The position numbers and the translations under genes were made by a program. Below the pieces are notes generated by a model, which did not search any database, was not told where the DNA came from, and saw only the letters and a program-made list of their open reading frames with translations. Below are positions 26,312 to 36,928 of a stretch of DNA of 64,000 nt, piece after piece. Origin of the DNA: Sphingobium sp. AS12 (GTDB lineage Bacteria; Pseudomonadota; Alphaproteobacteria; Sphingomonadales; Sphingomonadaceae); NCBI RefSeq assembly GCF_019097845.1, contig NZ_JAHRGM010000076.1, forward strand, positions 62,001-126,000, written 5' to 3'. Position 1 is the stretch's first letter. Each line of letters opens with the position of its first letter.

Positions 26312-27004
26312 TTACCGGCGAGCATCCTTTGCGTCGCTGATCGCCAGACGCTTTGCTGTCACCAGCGTCTGGATGACGAACAGCAGGATCAGGATCACGG
26401 AAACGACGCCGACAAACAGGTCAAACCCTGAAATCACGCCGAACAGGCCGGGCGCATAACCCAGCGCCATCATCGCCAGCGTCAGACCGATCAGCATCAG
26501 CCGCAACTCCGTCGGCCCGGCGGACAGGTAGGAGAGTTTGAACTCCCCCATCACCCGCGCCGCCAGATAGGCATGGATCGACAGCAGAAGATAACCGGCC
26601 AGCGCCACCAGCGCGACATCCATGCGAATATAGGGACTGGCCCCCATCCCGGCCAAGATCAGCAAAGTGGCGAGACCGTCGCAGCTATGGTCGATGAAAT
26701 AGCCATAGGATGGACGTTCGATCCGGCGGAACCGCGCCAGGCTGCCGTCCATGGAATCGCCGAACCACTGCAACACATAGCCGCCAATGGCGAGCCACAG
26801 CCAATGGACATGCAAGCTGCTGGCGGCATAGCCCGCAAAAATAGCAAAAGCCCCGACCATGCCAAGCACGGTCAAAATGTCGGGCGTGACCCAGCCCGGC
26901 ATCCGGGCGCAGAGCCAGTTGAGAAGGCGGCGTTCAGACGCTGCCAGCACATTTTGCTGGATACGGTCGATCGGGGGGGAGGATGGGCCGGAGGGCAATG
27001 TCAT
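26312..27004 (-). CDS. CDP-alcohol phosphatidyltransferase family membrane protein
   Basis: A 230-residue inner-membrane protein with about six transmembrane helices. The family signature is complete: Asp83, Asp86-Gly87, Ala90-Arg91, Gly101, Asp105 and Asp109 form the D-x2-DG-x2-AR...G-x3-D-x3-D motif that binds the CDP-alcohol and metal. Such enzymes move a phosphatidyl group from a CDP-activated lipid to an alcohol acceptor in phospholipid synthesis. The acceptor is not predictable here. A weak Pho-box-like repeat just before the ATG could link it to phosphate status. Confidence 0.85.
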   Translation of the reverse strand: MTLPSGPSSPPIDRIQQNVLAASERRLLNWLCARMPGWVTPDILTVLGMVGAFAIFAGYAASSLHVHWLWLAIGGYVLQWFGDSMDGSLARFRRIERPSYGYFIDHSCDGLATLLILAGMGASPYIRMDVALVALAGYLLLSIHAYLAARVMGEFKLSYLSAGPTELRLMLIGLTLAMMALGYAPGLFGVISGFDLFVGVVSVILILLFVIQTLVTAKRLAISDAKDARR

Positions 27005-27012
27005 GGCGCCTT

Positions 27013-27030
27013 ATGACGAACACATGACGG
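27013..27030 (-). promoter_or_regulatory. Weak Pho-box-like direct repeat
   Basis: On the minus strand CCGTCAT-GTGT-TCGTCAT gives two GTCAT-containing heptamers 11 bases apart, the PhoB spacing, ending 9 bases before the phosphatidyltransferase ATG. The match to CTGTCAT is 6 of 7 and 5 of 7. The position so close to the ATG is unusual, so this may be chance. Confidence 0.35.
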
Positions 27031-27124
27031 TGTGACAATCACCCCGGCCTTTCGTGTCGTCGAAAATGACCATTATATTACATGTCGCTACCGGACCAAT
27101 CGCGAAGGCGTCGTTGAAACGCAC

Positions 27125-27153
27125 AAAAAAAGGGCCGATCCGAAGACCAGCCC
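27125..27153 (-). terminator. Rho-independent terminator of the candidate small RNA
   Basis: On the minus strand GGGCTGGTC, loop TTCG, GATCGGCCC forms a 9-bp stem with two G-U pairs closed by a stable UUCG tetraloop, followed by seven T residues. No protein gene ends just upstream on this strand, so it terminates a non-coding transcript. Confidence 0.85.
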
Positions 27154-27275
27154 ATGAAAGTTTAGGAGAGGATGCCTGAAAGGCACCTCCTGTGTCACCC
27201 GAATCGCGCTTTGCTGCAAGTGCGAAATCCTTGTTCGCGATTGCAAAATATGCACCTGCTGCATTAGTAATGCTT
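27125..27275 (-). ncRNA. Candidate small regulatory RNA
   Basis: A gene-free stretch whose minus strand can fold into a series of stems ending in a strong terminator (27125-27153). Stem A pairs GGUGCCU with AGGCAUC around UUC (27171-27187). A longer arm pairs GCAGGUGC (27252-27259) with GCACUUGC. In each stem the non-Watson-Crick positions are G-U pairs on the minus strand but A-C clashes on the plus strand, which indicates minus-strand RNA. Between stem A and the terminator is a single-stranded CUCUCCU, complementary to Shine-Dalgarno sequences. The 5' end is uncertain and no promoter was fixed. Confidence 0.6.
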
Positions 27276-27464
27276 TCCGTAGCGGAAGGTGGGGCGGGCT
27301 TCACTCGGTACATGCCGTTATTGAAAGCAAATCCATGACTGGTCGCCGAATCGCATCAATAGTGACTTGCGTCATCCGGGGCTTCACCTGCCGCTGGCGA
27401 TGTGTAGATTGACCTGGTTGCGGCTGCACAGTTTTGCCGCCAGTCCTGATCGGAGCGAACAGCG

Positions 27465-29072
27465 ATGCCCAATGCCGCCGACACCGCTGACCAGCCCTGG
27501 TGGAAGGGCGCGGTCATCTATCAAATCTATCCGCGCAGCTTTCAGGACAGCAACCATGACGGCATCGGCGACCTGAACGGCATCACGCAAAGGCTGGAGC
27601 ATATTGCCCGGCTGGGGGCGGATGCGATCTGGATATCGCCCTTCTTCACCTCCCCCATGCGCGATTTTGGCTATGACATCGCCGATTATTGCGATGTCGA
27701 CCCGATCTTCGGCACGCTCGCCGATTTCGATGCGCTGGTCGCCCGCGCCCACGAATTGGGTCTCAAGGTCACGATCGATCAGGTCTATGCCCATAGTTCC
27801 GACCTGCACGACTGGTTCGTTCAAAGCCGGGCCAACCGCAGCGGCGACAAGGCGGACTGGTATGTCTGGGCTGATCCCAAGGCGGACGGCACTCCACCCA
27901 ACAATTGGCAATCAGTATTCGGCGGCCCGGCCTGGACATGGGATGCGCGGCGCGGCCAATATTATATGCACCAGTTCCTGACCAGCCAGCCGCAACTCAA
28001 CGTCCACAAGGGTGAGGTGCAGGACGCGCTGCTCGACGTCATGCGCTTCTGGCTTGATCGCGGAGTCGATGGTTTCCGCCTCGACGCGCTCAACCATGCG
28101 ATGCACGATCCCGATTTCCGCGATAATCCCCCCGCCACCAACGATGGATCGCCGCGCACCCGCCCGTTCGATTATCAGATCAAGCGCTACAGCCAGTCGC
28201 ACCCCGGCGTCGTCCCCTTTGTCGAGCGTATCCGGGCGTTGTGCGACGAATATGGCGCGATCTTCACCGTCGCCGAAGTCGGCGGGGCGCTCGCCGAAGA
28301 GGAGATGAAGGCCTATACCGCCGGGACCAATCGCCTCAACAGCGCTTACGGCTTCACCTTCCTCTACGCGCCTACCCTTACCCCTACGCTAGTGGCCGAC
28401 ACGATCAACCGCTGGCCCGACGAACCGGCCATGGGCTGGCCAAGCTGGGCGTTCGAGAATCATGACGCCCCCCGCGCCCTGTCGCGATGGTGCGCGCCCG
28501 AAGATCGCCCCGCCTTTGCCCGGATGAAGATGGCGCTGCTCATGGCGCTGCGCGGCAATGCCATCCTCTATCAGGGTGAGGAGCTGGGGATCACCCAGGT
28601 CGACATCCCGTTCGAGCGGTTGCAGGATCCTGAAGCGATCGCCAACTGGCCGCTCACCCTGTCGCGCGACGGCGCGCGCACGCCGCTGCCCTGGTCCACT
28701 GACGCCACGCAGGCGGGCTTTTCCAGCGTCGAACCCTGGCTGCCCCATGGCGACGATCATCTCGCGCTCGCGGTGGACGCGCAGGAGAGCGATCCCCACT
28801 CGCTGCTCCAGTTCACCCGCGCGATGCTTGCGCTGCGCAAGGCAAATCAGGCGCTTCGCCTTGGCGCGCTCGACATATTGGTTGCCGACGATGCCTGCCT
28901 GGCGTTCCGACGCACCTGCAAGGACCAGTCTTTGCTCTGCCTGTTCAACCTGTCGCGTGAGGCGATAGCGTGGCCCGCCAACATTGACGGGTCCGGTCGC
29001 GTCCTGACTGCTGTCAACGGGGCAGCGCTGTGCGACCTTAAACCCTATGCTGCCATATTGATCGAGCAATGA
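27465..29072 (+). CDS. Alpha-glucosidase, glycoside hydrolase family 13
   Basis: A 535-residue GH13 enzyme without signal peptide, so cytoplasmic. The catalytic set is visible: nucleophile Asp in GFRLDALN (about residue 204), acid/base Glu in VAEVGG (about 270) and the transition-state Asp in ENHDAPR. The QIYPRSFQDSNHDGIGDL start is typical of oligo-1,6-glucosidase/alpha-glucosidase members. Region I reads DQVYAHSSD instead of the usual DxVxNH, as in Xanthomonas/Caulobacter-type alpha-glucosidases. It hydrolyses maltose-like or other alpha-glucosides. Standing alone with no transporter beside it, its regulation is not evident. Confidence 0.9.
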   Translation: MPNAADTADQPWWKGAVIYQIYPRSFQDSNHDGIGDLNGITQRLEHIARLGADAIWISPFFTSPMRDFGYDIADYCDVDPIFGTLADFDALVARAHELGLKVTIDQVYAHSSDLHDWFVQSRANRSGDKADWYVWADPKADGTPPNNWQSVFGGPAWTWDARRGQYYMHQFLTSQPQLNVHKGEVQDALLDVMRFWLDRGVDGFRLDALNHAMHDPDFRDNPPATNDGSPRTRPFDYQIKRYSQSHPGVVPFVERIRALCDEYGAIFTVAEVGGALAEEEMKAYTAGTNRLNSAYGFTFLYAPTLTPTLVADTINRWPDEPAMGWPSWAFENHDAPRALSRWCAPEDRPAFARMKMALLMALRGNAILYQGEELGITQVDIPFERLQDPEAIANWPLTLSRDGARTPLPWSTDATQAGFSSVEPWLPHGDDHLALAVDAQESDPHSLLQFTRAMLALRKANQALRLGALDILVADDACLAFRRTCKDQSLLCLFNLSREAIAWPANIDGSGRVLTAVNGAALCDLKPYAAILIEQ

Positions 29073-29075
29073 GGC

Positions 29076-31234
<2,159 letters not shown>

Positions 31235-31238
31235 GGTC

Positions 31239-32021
31239 TCAAACTCCTCTAAAATTGGCGGGGCGCTTTGCGAGCAATGCACTCAGCCCCTCTTCGCTTT
31301 CCCGTCCGGCACCTGCCATCGCCATGCTGCGCAATTCGCGGTCCAGTTGCGTCTCTAATCCGGTCTCGAAACTGTCTGCAAGCAGCGCGCGGCTGGCGGC
31401 CAGCGCCTCGACAGGTGCATCGGCTAGCGCGGTCGCCACTTTCAACCCTTCAGTGGCGACCGCCTCGTCGTCCACGATCCGGGTCACCAGCCCGATCGCT
31501 TCGGCCTCATCCCCCTTGATCCGGCGGTTGGTCAGGATGATGTCCTGCGCCTTGCGCAGCCCCACCAGACGCGGCAGCAGCCAGCTGAGGCCGCCATCCG
31601 GCGTCAGGCCAATCGCGCCATAGGCGGCGGTAAAATGCGCCGATCGCGCACCGATCACAACATCGCCCAGCATCGCAAGGCTGAACCCCGCGCCCGCCGC
31701 CGGGCCGTTTACCAACGTGACCAGCGGCTTGGGCGCACGCGCCAGCCGCGCGACGGCGGCGTGAAAAGTCGCGATCAACTCGCTCAGCACTTCCGATCGC
31801 TTGTCGCCTGCCCCGGCCAGCAACTGCACGTCGCCACCGGCACAAAACAACCGCCCGTTGCCGGTCAGCACGATGCAGCGGATCGCCTCGTCGTTCTGGC
31901 AACGGATCGCCGCCGCCAGCAGCGCGCGCGCCAACGGCAGGGTGATGGCATTGCCCGCTTCCGGCCGGTCGAGCGTGATCCGCCCGATTCCGTCCTCGAT
32001 CGCAAAGGCGATCCCGTCCAT
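31239..32021 (-). CDS. Enoyl-CoA hydratase/isomerase family protein
   Basis: A 260-residue crotonase-fold protein. The oxyanion-hole segments are CAGGDVQLL and GPAAGAGFSLAM. The first catalytic Glu position of classical hydratases is replaced by Ala-Ala-Gly sequence, and the second region reads AAYGAIGLTPDGGLSWLLPRLVG, closer to PaaG/1,2-epoxyphenylacetyl-CoA isomerase-like members. It may therefore be an isomerase rather than a hydratase. It is coupled to the upstream dehydrogenase by TGATG overlap. Confidence 0.85.
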   Translation of the reverse strand: MDGIAFAIEDGIGRITLDRPEAGNAITLPLARALLAAAIRCQNDEAIRCIVLTGNGRLFCAGGDVQLLAGAGDKRSEVLSELIATFHAAVARLARAPKPLVTLVNGPAAGAGFSLAMLGDVVIGARSAHFTAAYGAIGLTPDGGLSWLLPRLVGLRKAQDIILTNRRIKGDEAEAIGLVTRIVDDEAVATEGLKVATALADAPVEALAASRALLADSFETGLETQLDRELRSMAMAGAGRESEEGLSALLAKRPANFRGV

Positions 32022-32782
32022 CAGCGCGGCGCCATGCGGATTGCGCCGTCCAGCCGGATGACATCGCCATTCAGCATCGGATTGCGGACGATCGATTCGA
32101 CCAGTTGTGCATATTCGGCTGGCTTGCCCAGGCGACTGGGGTGCGGCACCTGAGCGCCCAGCGCGTCCTTCACATTTTGCGGAAAGGCTTCCAGCATGGG
32201 AGTCAGGAAAATACCCGGCGCGATCGTCATGACGCGGATCTTGTGCTGCGCCAGATCGCGCGCAATCGGCAGGGTCATGCCAACAACGCCACCTTTGGAC
32301 GCGCTGTAGGCCGCCTGACCGATCTGCCCGTCATAGGCTGCGACCGATGCAGTGTTGACGATGACGCCGCGTTCGCCGTCAATTTCCTCGGCCGCTGCCA
32401 GCCGCGCGGAAAATTTGGAGATGACGTTGAACGTACCGATCAGGTTGACGGTCACCGTCTTGGCAAAAGTGTCGAGCGGATGGGGCACATTCTCCTTGCC
32501 GACCGTCTTGATCGCAGGCGCAACCCCGGCGCAATTGACCAGGATGCGCGCAACGCCATGCGCCGCTTCCACCATGTCGAGTCCTGCTGCAACGCTGGCA
32601 TCGTCGGCGACATTGACCCCGACATAGATGCCGCCCAGTTCGGTGGCGACCGCCTTGCCCGCTTCCTCATTCAGATCGAAGATCGCGACCTTCGCCCCTT
32701 GCGCCGCCAGCATCATTGCCGTCGCCTTGCCCAGACCCGAAGCGCCGCCCGTAACAATGGCGGATAAACCCTTGATATCCAT
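32021..32782 (-). CDS. 3-hydroxyacyl-CoA dehydrogenase, SDR type (HSD10-like)
   Basis: A 253-residue SDR that resembles 17-beta-hydroxysteroid dehydrogenase type 10/2-methyl-3-hydroxybutyryl-CoA dehydrogenase: SAIVTGGASGLGKAT at the N-terminus, NCAGVAPAIKT, a long loop after the Rossmann fold, NTASVAAYDGQIGQAAYSASK with catalytic Tyr-Lys, and LGKPAEYAQLVESIVRNPMLNG. It oxidises a 3-hydroxyacyl-CoA with NAD within the beta-oxidation operon, between thiolase 2 and the hydratase. Confidence 0.9.
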   Translation of the reverse strand: MDIKGLSAIVTGGASGLGKATAMMLAAQGAKVAIFDLNEEAGKAVATELGGIYVGVNVADDASVAAGLDMVEAAHGVARILVNCAGVAPAIKTVGKENVPHPLDTFAKTVTVNLIGTFNVISKFSARLAAAEEIDGERGVIVNTASVAAYDGQIGQAAYSASKGGVVGMTLPIARDLAQHKIRVMTIAPGIFLTPMLEAFPQNVKDALGAQVPHPSRLGKPAEYAQLVESIVRNPMLNGDVIRLDGAIRMAPR

Positions 32783-32801
32783 AAAATTTGTTCCTGTTCG
32801 A

Positions 32802-33986
32802 TCAGATCAGTTCGATCGCCATCGCCGTCGCCTCACCACCGCCAATGCACAGGCTGGCGACGCCGCGCTTCAACCCGCGCGTTTCCAGCGCGCCAATCAG
32901 CGTCGCGACGATGCGCGCGCCGGACGCGCCGATCGGATGACCAAGCGCAGTCGCGCCGCCATTGACGTTCAGCTTCTCCGCCGGGATGCCCAGTTCCTTC
33001 GCCGCAATCATCGCGACGACGGCAAAGGCTTCGTTGACCTCGAACAGATCGACATCCTCGACCGACCAGCCTGCCTTTTCCAGCAGCTTGCGCATCGCCG
33101 GGACCGGCGCCGTGGTGAATTTCGACGGCTCATGGGCGTGGCCGGCGGTTGCGACCACGCGGGCGACGACCTTCATCCCCTGTTTGTCTGCGACGCTCTG
33201 CCGCGTCATTACCAGCGCCGCTGCGCCATCGGAAATGGAAGAGGCATTGGCGGCGGTGATCGTGCCGTCCTTGACGAAGGCGGGCTTGAGGCCGGGGATC
33301 TTGTCCGGCCGTGCCTTGCCCGGCTGTTCATCGGTATCGACGATCGTATCGCCACCCCGGCCCTTGACCGTCACAGGCGTGATTTCACGGACGAAGGCCC
33401 CGCTGCCAATCGCCGCATTGGCGCGTTCGAGCGAACGGATGGCATAGTCATCCTGATCGGCGCGGGTGAACTGGTAATCGCGCACCGCTTCCTCGGCAAA
33501 CACGCCCATCGCCTTGCCGGGTTCATAGGCGTCTTCCAGCCCGTCCATCATCATCGTGTCGATGATCCGGTCATGGCCGATGCGCGCGCCGCCGCGATGC
33601 TTGGGCAGGGCGTAGGGGGCATTGGTCATGCTCTCCATCCCACCCGCAATCACGACATCGACCGCGCCAGAACTGAGCGCCTCATGCGCCATGATGGCGG
33701 CCTGCATCCCCGATCCGCACATCTTGTTGACGGTGGTCGCTTCGGTGTTGAGGCCAAGGCCAGCGCCGAGTGCCGCCTGCCGCGCAGGCGCCTGTCCCAG
33801 ACCCGCAGGCAGGACGCAGCCCATATAGATGCGATCGACCGCATCGACGGACACGCCCGCGCGCTCGACCGCCGCCTTCACCGCCGCTGCGCCCAGCTCC
33901 GTAGCCTTGAGCGCGGACAATGCGCCCTGAAACCCGCCCATCGGCGTGCGGGCATAGCTGGCGATGACTACCGGATCGTCCTGCAT
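32802..33986 (-). CDS. Acetyl-CoA acetyltransferase-type thiolase, copy 2
   Basis: A 394-residue thiolase with Cys in NKMCGSGMQAA (about residue 88), His in NGGATALGHPIGASG and second Cys in SLCIGGGEATAM, typical of acetoacetyl-CoA thiolases. The long open frame extends to 34385 but only shadows the acyl-CoA dehydrogenase. ATG at 33986 is preferred because AAAGGA lies 6 bases upstream; ATG at 33992 is too close. It lies 11 bases after the dehydrogenase gene. It probably completes degradation of a short or branched acyl-CoA to acetyl-CoA. Confidence 0.92.
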   Translation of the reverse strand: MQDDPVVIASYARTPMGGFQGALSALKATELGAAAVKAAVERAGVSVDAVDRIYMGCVLPAGLGQAPARQAALGAGLGLNTEATTVNKMCGSGMQAAIMAHEALSSGAVDVVIAGGMESMTNAPYALPKHRGGARIGHDRIIDTMMMDGLEDAYEPGKAMGVFAEEAVRDYQFTRADQDDYAIRSLERANAAIGSGAFVREITPVTVKGRGGDTIVDTDEQPGKARPDKIPGLKPAFVKDGTITAANASSISDGAAALVMTRQSVADKQGMKVVARVVATAGHAHEPSKFTTAPVPAMRKLLEKAGWSVEDVDLFEVNEAFAVVAMIAAKELGIPAEKLNVNGGATALGHPIGASGARIVATLIGALETRGLKRGVASLCIGGGEATAMAIELI

Positions 33987-33997
33987 ATACATTCCTT

Positions 33998-35122
33998 TCA
34001 AAGACTGCGCGCAATGACCATGCGCTGAATGTCCGACGTGCCTTCGTAAATCTGGCATACGCGGACATCGCGATAGATTTTGGCGACGCCATATTCTTCC
34101 AGATAGCCATAGCCACCCAGCGTCTGGAGCGCGCCCGATACGATCTGTTCGGCGGCTTCGGACGCAAACAGCTTGGCCATCGACGCTTCGGTCAGGCAGG
34201 GCAGACCCGCATCCTTGACCTGCGCGGCGTTCAGCACCAGTTGCCGGGCCGCCTCCAGCCGGGTGGCTAGGTCGGCAAGGCGAAAGCCCACGGCCTGATG
34301 CTCCATGATGGCTTTTCCAAAACTCTTGCGATCCTTGGCATAGGCGACCGCAATGTCGAGCGCCGCCTGCGCCATGCCGACACATTGCGCGGCAATGCCG
34401 ATCCGCCCCGTCTCCAGATTGGCGAGCGCAATGCGATAGCCCTGCCCCGGCTGTCCGATCAGCAGATCATCCTCGACAAACATATCGTCGAACCGCAGCG
34501 CGCAGGTGTCCGACGCGCCCTGCCCCAATTTATGTTCGACCTTGTCCACGCCATAGCCAGGGCGATCCGTCGGCACGATGAACACCGACAGGCCTTTCTT
34601 GCCTGCGTCCGGGTCCGTCACGGCGACCACCATGACGACGCCTGCAATCTTGCCTGATGTGATGAACTGCTTGGCACCGGTGATGCGCCAGCCGCCATCG
34701 ACCTTGATCGCGCGGGTGCGCACGGCGGAGGCATCAGACCCGGCATCGGCTTCGGTCAGGGCAAAGGCACCGATCGTTCGCCCGCCGATCAGGTCGGGCA
34801 GGAAGCGCGCCTTCTGCGTCTCGCTGCCATCCTTGAGCAGGCCGGACACGAGGATGCTGTTCTGGATCGACACGATGGTGGAGAGTGCTCCGTCGGCCGC
34901 CGCCAGTTCAATGAGCGCCAGCGCGTAGGACACCGCATCGGTTTCCGCCCCGCCATAGCTTTCCGGCGCGGTCATGCCCCACAGGCCGAGACCTGCCATC
35001 TCCTCGAACAAAGCAGGAGGATAGCCGCCTTCCGATTCAAAGCGAACACTGTGCGGGCGGATCGTGTCCTGCGCAAAGCTGCGCACTGTATCGCGGATGG
35101 CCGTCTGGATTTCGGTCAGCAT
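33998..35122 (-). CDS. Acyl-CoA dehydrogenase
   Basis: A 374-residue FAD enzyme performing the first, alpha-beta-dehydrogenating step of beta-oxidation. Signatures are FALTEADAGSDASAVRT, the FAD-binding DRKSFGKAIMEHQAVGFRLAD, QTLGGYGYLEEYGVAKIYRDV and the catalytic Glu in IYEGTSDIQRM. It resembles short/branched-chain members. The frame could also start at TTG 35131, nearer the GAGGGG ribosome site, so the start is uncertain by three codons. It heads the six-gene operon and is divergent from the TetR regulator. Confidence 0.92.
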   Translation of the reverse strand: MLTEIQTAIRDTVRSFAQDTIRPHSVRFESEGGYPPALFEEMAGLGLWGMTAPESYGGAETDAVSYALALIELAAADGALSTIVSIQNSILVSGLLKDGSETQKARFLPDLIGGRTIGAFALTEADAGSDASAVRTRAIKVDGGWRITGAKQFITSGKIAGVVMVVAVTDPDAGKKGLSVFIVPTDRPGYGVDKVEHKLGQGASDTCALRFDDMFVEDDLLIGQPGQGYRIALANLETGRIGIAAQCVGMAQAALDIAVAYAKDRKSFGKAIMEHQAVGFRLADLATRLEAARQLVLNAAQVKDAGLPCLTEASMAKLFASEAAEQIVSGALQTLGGYGYLEEYGVAKIYRDVRVCQIYEGTSDIQRMVIARSL

Positions 35123-35141
35123 AAAACCCAATCGTCCCCTC

Positions 35142-35173
35142 TATACTCACGGGTATATTGATTATTCACGGGT
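35142..35173. promoter_or_regulatory. Candidate TetR operator region
   Basis: TATACTCACGGGTATA (35142-35157) is an imperfect palindrome with 6 of 8 base pairs, and TCACGGGT recurs at 35166-35173, 19 bases after its first copy. The repeats lie between the divergent acyl-CoA dehydrogenase and TetR genes and probably cover both promoters. Confidence 0.6.
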
Positions 35174-35206
35174 TTCTTGTCAAGAGGAACGGATAAGGAG
35201 ATCCGC

Positions 35207-35836
35207 TTGCCCCAGCCAACTGCCGCCCCATCCCCCTTCCGATCGCGCGAGGAACGCGAACGTGACCGTGAGGAGAAGCGCGAAGCCGTGCTGCGGGCCG
35301 CGGTGCGGATGTTCAACGCGCGCGGTTTCCACGCCACCTCGCTGGATGATGTTGCCGCGAGCCTTGGGATCAGCAAGCCGACCATCTACCATTATCTGGG
35401 TAATAAGGAGCAGGTACTGATCGAATGCGTCACTCGCGGGCTGGAACTGCTGAGCGAGGCGGCCGATACCGCACGGGCGCAGCCGGGCGACGGGCTGGCC
35501 CGGTTGCGCAGCGTCCTGCGCAGCTATGCGCAGGTGATGATGGACGATTTTGGCCGCTGCGTCGTGCGCACCGGTGACGAATTTCTCTCCGCCGAAGGCG
35601 CCGCCCTGTTCCGCGCGCGCAAGCGGGCGATCGACCTGTCGGTCCGCGCCCTGATTGAGGATGGCATCGCCGATGGGTCTATCGCGCCACTCGACGTGCG
35701 CATGACCGCCTTTACCTTGGCAGGGGCGATCAACTGGTCGGGGCGCTGGCATGACCCGGACGGCGCGCTGAGCGCAGAGCAGGTCGCCGATTCGATGGTC
35801 GACATATTGATCAGCGGCCTCGCCCCGCGCGGTTGA
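35207..35836 (+). CDS. TetR-family transcriptional regulator
   Basis: A 209-residue regulator. The helix-turn-helix region TSLDDVAASLGISKPTIYHY is followed by LGNKEQVL, and the C-terminal helical ligand domain resembles fatty-acid-responsive TetR regulators. A TTG start at 35207 is proposed because AAGGAG (35195-35200) is spaced 6 bases before it; the upstream codons of the open frame have no ribosome site and run into the operator repeats. It probably represses the divergent beta-oxidation operon and responds to an acyl-CoA, by analogy. Confidence 0.88.
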   Translation: MPQPTAAPSPFRSREERERDREEKREAVLRAAVRMFNARGFHATSLDDVAASLGISKPTIYHYLGNKEQVLIECVTRGLELLSEAADTARAQPGDGLARLRSVLRSYAQVMMDDFGRCVVRTGDEFLSAEGAALFRARKRAIDLSVRALIEDGIADGSIAPLDVRMTAFTLAGAINWSGRWHDPDGALSAEQVADSMVDILISGLAPRG

Positions 35837-35839
35837 CGC

Positions 35840-36928
35840 TCAACCCTGCGGCATCACGACGACCGGCTTGACCACCGCGCCGCTATCGGACGCCGCGAAG
35901 GCAGTCTCCAGATCGGCAAATTCATAGCGCTGAATCAGCTTTTCCAGCGGCAGGCGACCTTCGCGATAATAGCCGATCAGGCGCGGGATGAAGCTCTGCG
36001 GGGCGATGCCGCCTTCCACCACGCCGACGATCCGCCGCCCCATGCTCATGATCGCCGAGGGGTCGATGCTAAAGTCGCCGGGCGGATAGGCGCCCACCAG
36101 CGCCAATGTGCCACGCTGCGCCAGCCGATCGACCGCCAGCCCCAGCAGCGCAGACACGCCGGTCGTATCGACGATATGGTCGAACAGTCCATTGAGCGTG
36201 GCCAGATCATCCCCCGCCTCGGTCGCGCCCAGTTCGCGCGCCAGGGCAAGGCGGCTGGCGTGGCGGTCAATCACCACGATCCGCCCCGCGCCCGCAATCA
36301 CCGCCGCCATCAGCGCCGACAGGCCGACCGCGCCTGCGCCCAATATCGCAATCGACTGGCCAGGCATGACCTTCAATGTCTCCAGCACCGTGCCCGCGCC
36401 GGTCTGAACTCCGCAACCCAGCGGCGCGAGGATATCGAGCGGCAGATCGCGCTCGATCCGCACCACATTGTCGCTATGGGCAAAGGCATGGGTGGCAAAG
36501 GCCGACTGGCCGAAAATATTGCCGCCGATCCGCTGATCGCCGCGCCAGATGCCGCCCTGCCCCGCCTGCGTCAGTCCCAGAAAGTTGCGCGGCACAAATT
36601 CCACGCAATAGCCGGGTTGATGATCGTGGCAGGCTCCGCACGCACCGCAACTATGGAAGCTGAGCAGCACATGATCGCCGGGCGCGACGCTGTCCACGCC
36701 CGGTCCCACCGCATCGACCACGCCTGCCCCTTCATGGCCCAATATGACCGGGAAGGAGATGGGCAGCGCACCGTCGCGCATCACCATGTCGGTGTGGCAG
36801 ATGCCGCAGGCATGAAGCCGGACCCTTATCTGGTCGGGACCGGGCGGATCCATCGTCAGCGTCTCGAAGCGGAAGGGGCTGCCCGCCCCCTCCACCACCG
36901 CCGCTTCGATCGCGATGCCGTCCAACAT
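35840..36928 (-). CDS. Zinc-dependent alcohol dehydrogenase, aryl/class III type
   Basis: A 362-residue medium-chain dehydrogenase. Catalytic zinc ligands are in CGICHTD and GHEGAG; the structural zinc site is CGACGACHDHQPGYC, with four Cys plus His. The NAD-binding loop GAGAVGLSAL and a downstream acidic residue (VIDRHASRLAL) indicate NAD. It looks like aryl-alcohol or benzyl-alcohol dehydrogenases (CGVQTGAGTVLETL). Its ATG overlaps the TGA of the TonB-dependent receptor, so the two are co-translated, linking uptake with oxidation of an alcohol. It converges on tetR with 3 bases between them. Confidence 0.9.
   Translation of the reverse strand: MLDGIAIEAAVVEGAGSPFRFETLTMDPPGPDQIRVRLHACGICHTDMVMRDGALPISFPVILGHEGAGVVDAVGPGVDSVAPGDHVLLSFHSCGACGACHDHQPGYCVEFVPRNFLGLTQAGQGGIWRGDQRIGGNIFGQSAFATHAFAHSDNVVRIERDLPLDILAPLGCGVQTGAGTVLETLKVMPGQSIAILGAGAVGLSALMAAVIAGAGRIVVIDRHASRLALARELGATEAGDDLATLNGLFDHIVDTTGVSALLGLAVDRLAQRGTLALVGAYPPGDFSIDPSAIMSMGRRIVGVVEGGIAPQSFIPRLIGYYREGRLPLEKLIQRYEFADLETAFAASDSGAVVKPVVVMPQG

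Noticed and set aside
27011..27313. A 100-codon minus-strand frame between the phosphatidyltransferase and the alpha-glucosidase genes
   Set aside because: It runs through a strong terminator and RNA stems and has no protein-like character. The non-coding RNA reading explains the conserved pairing better.
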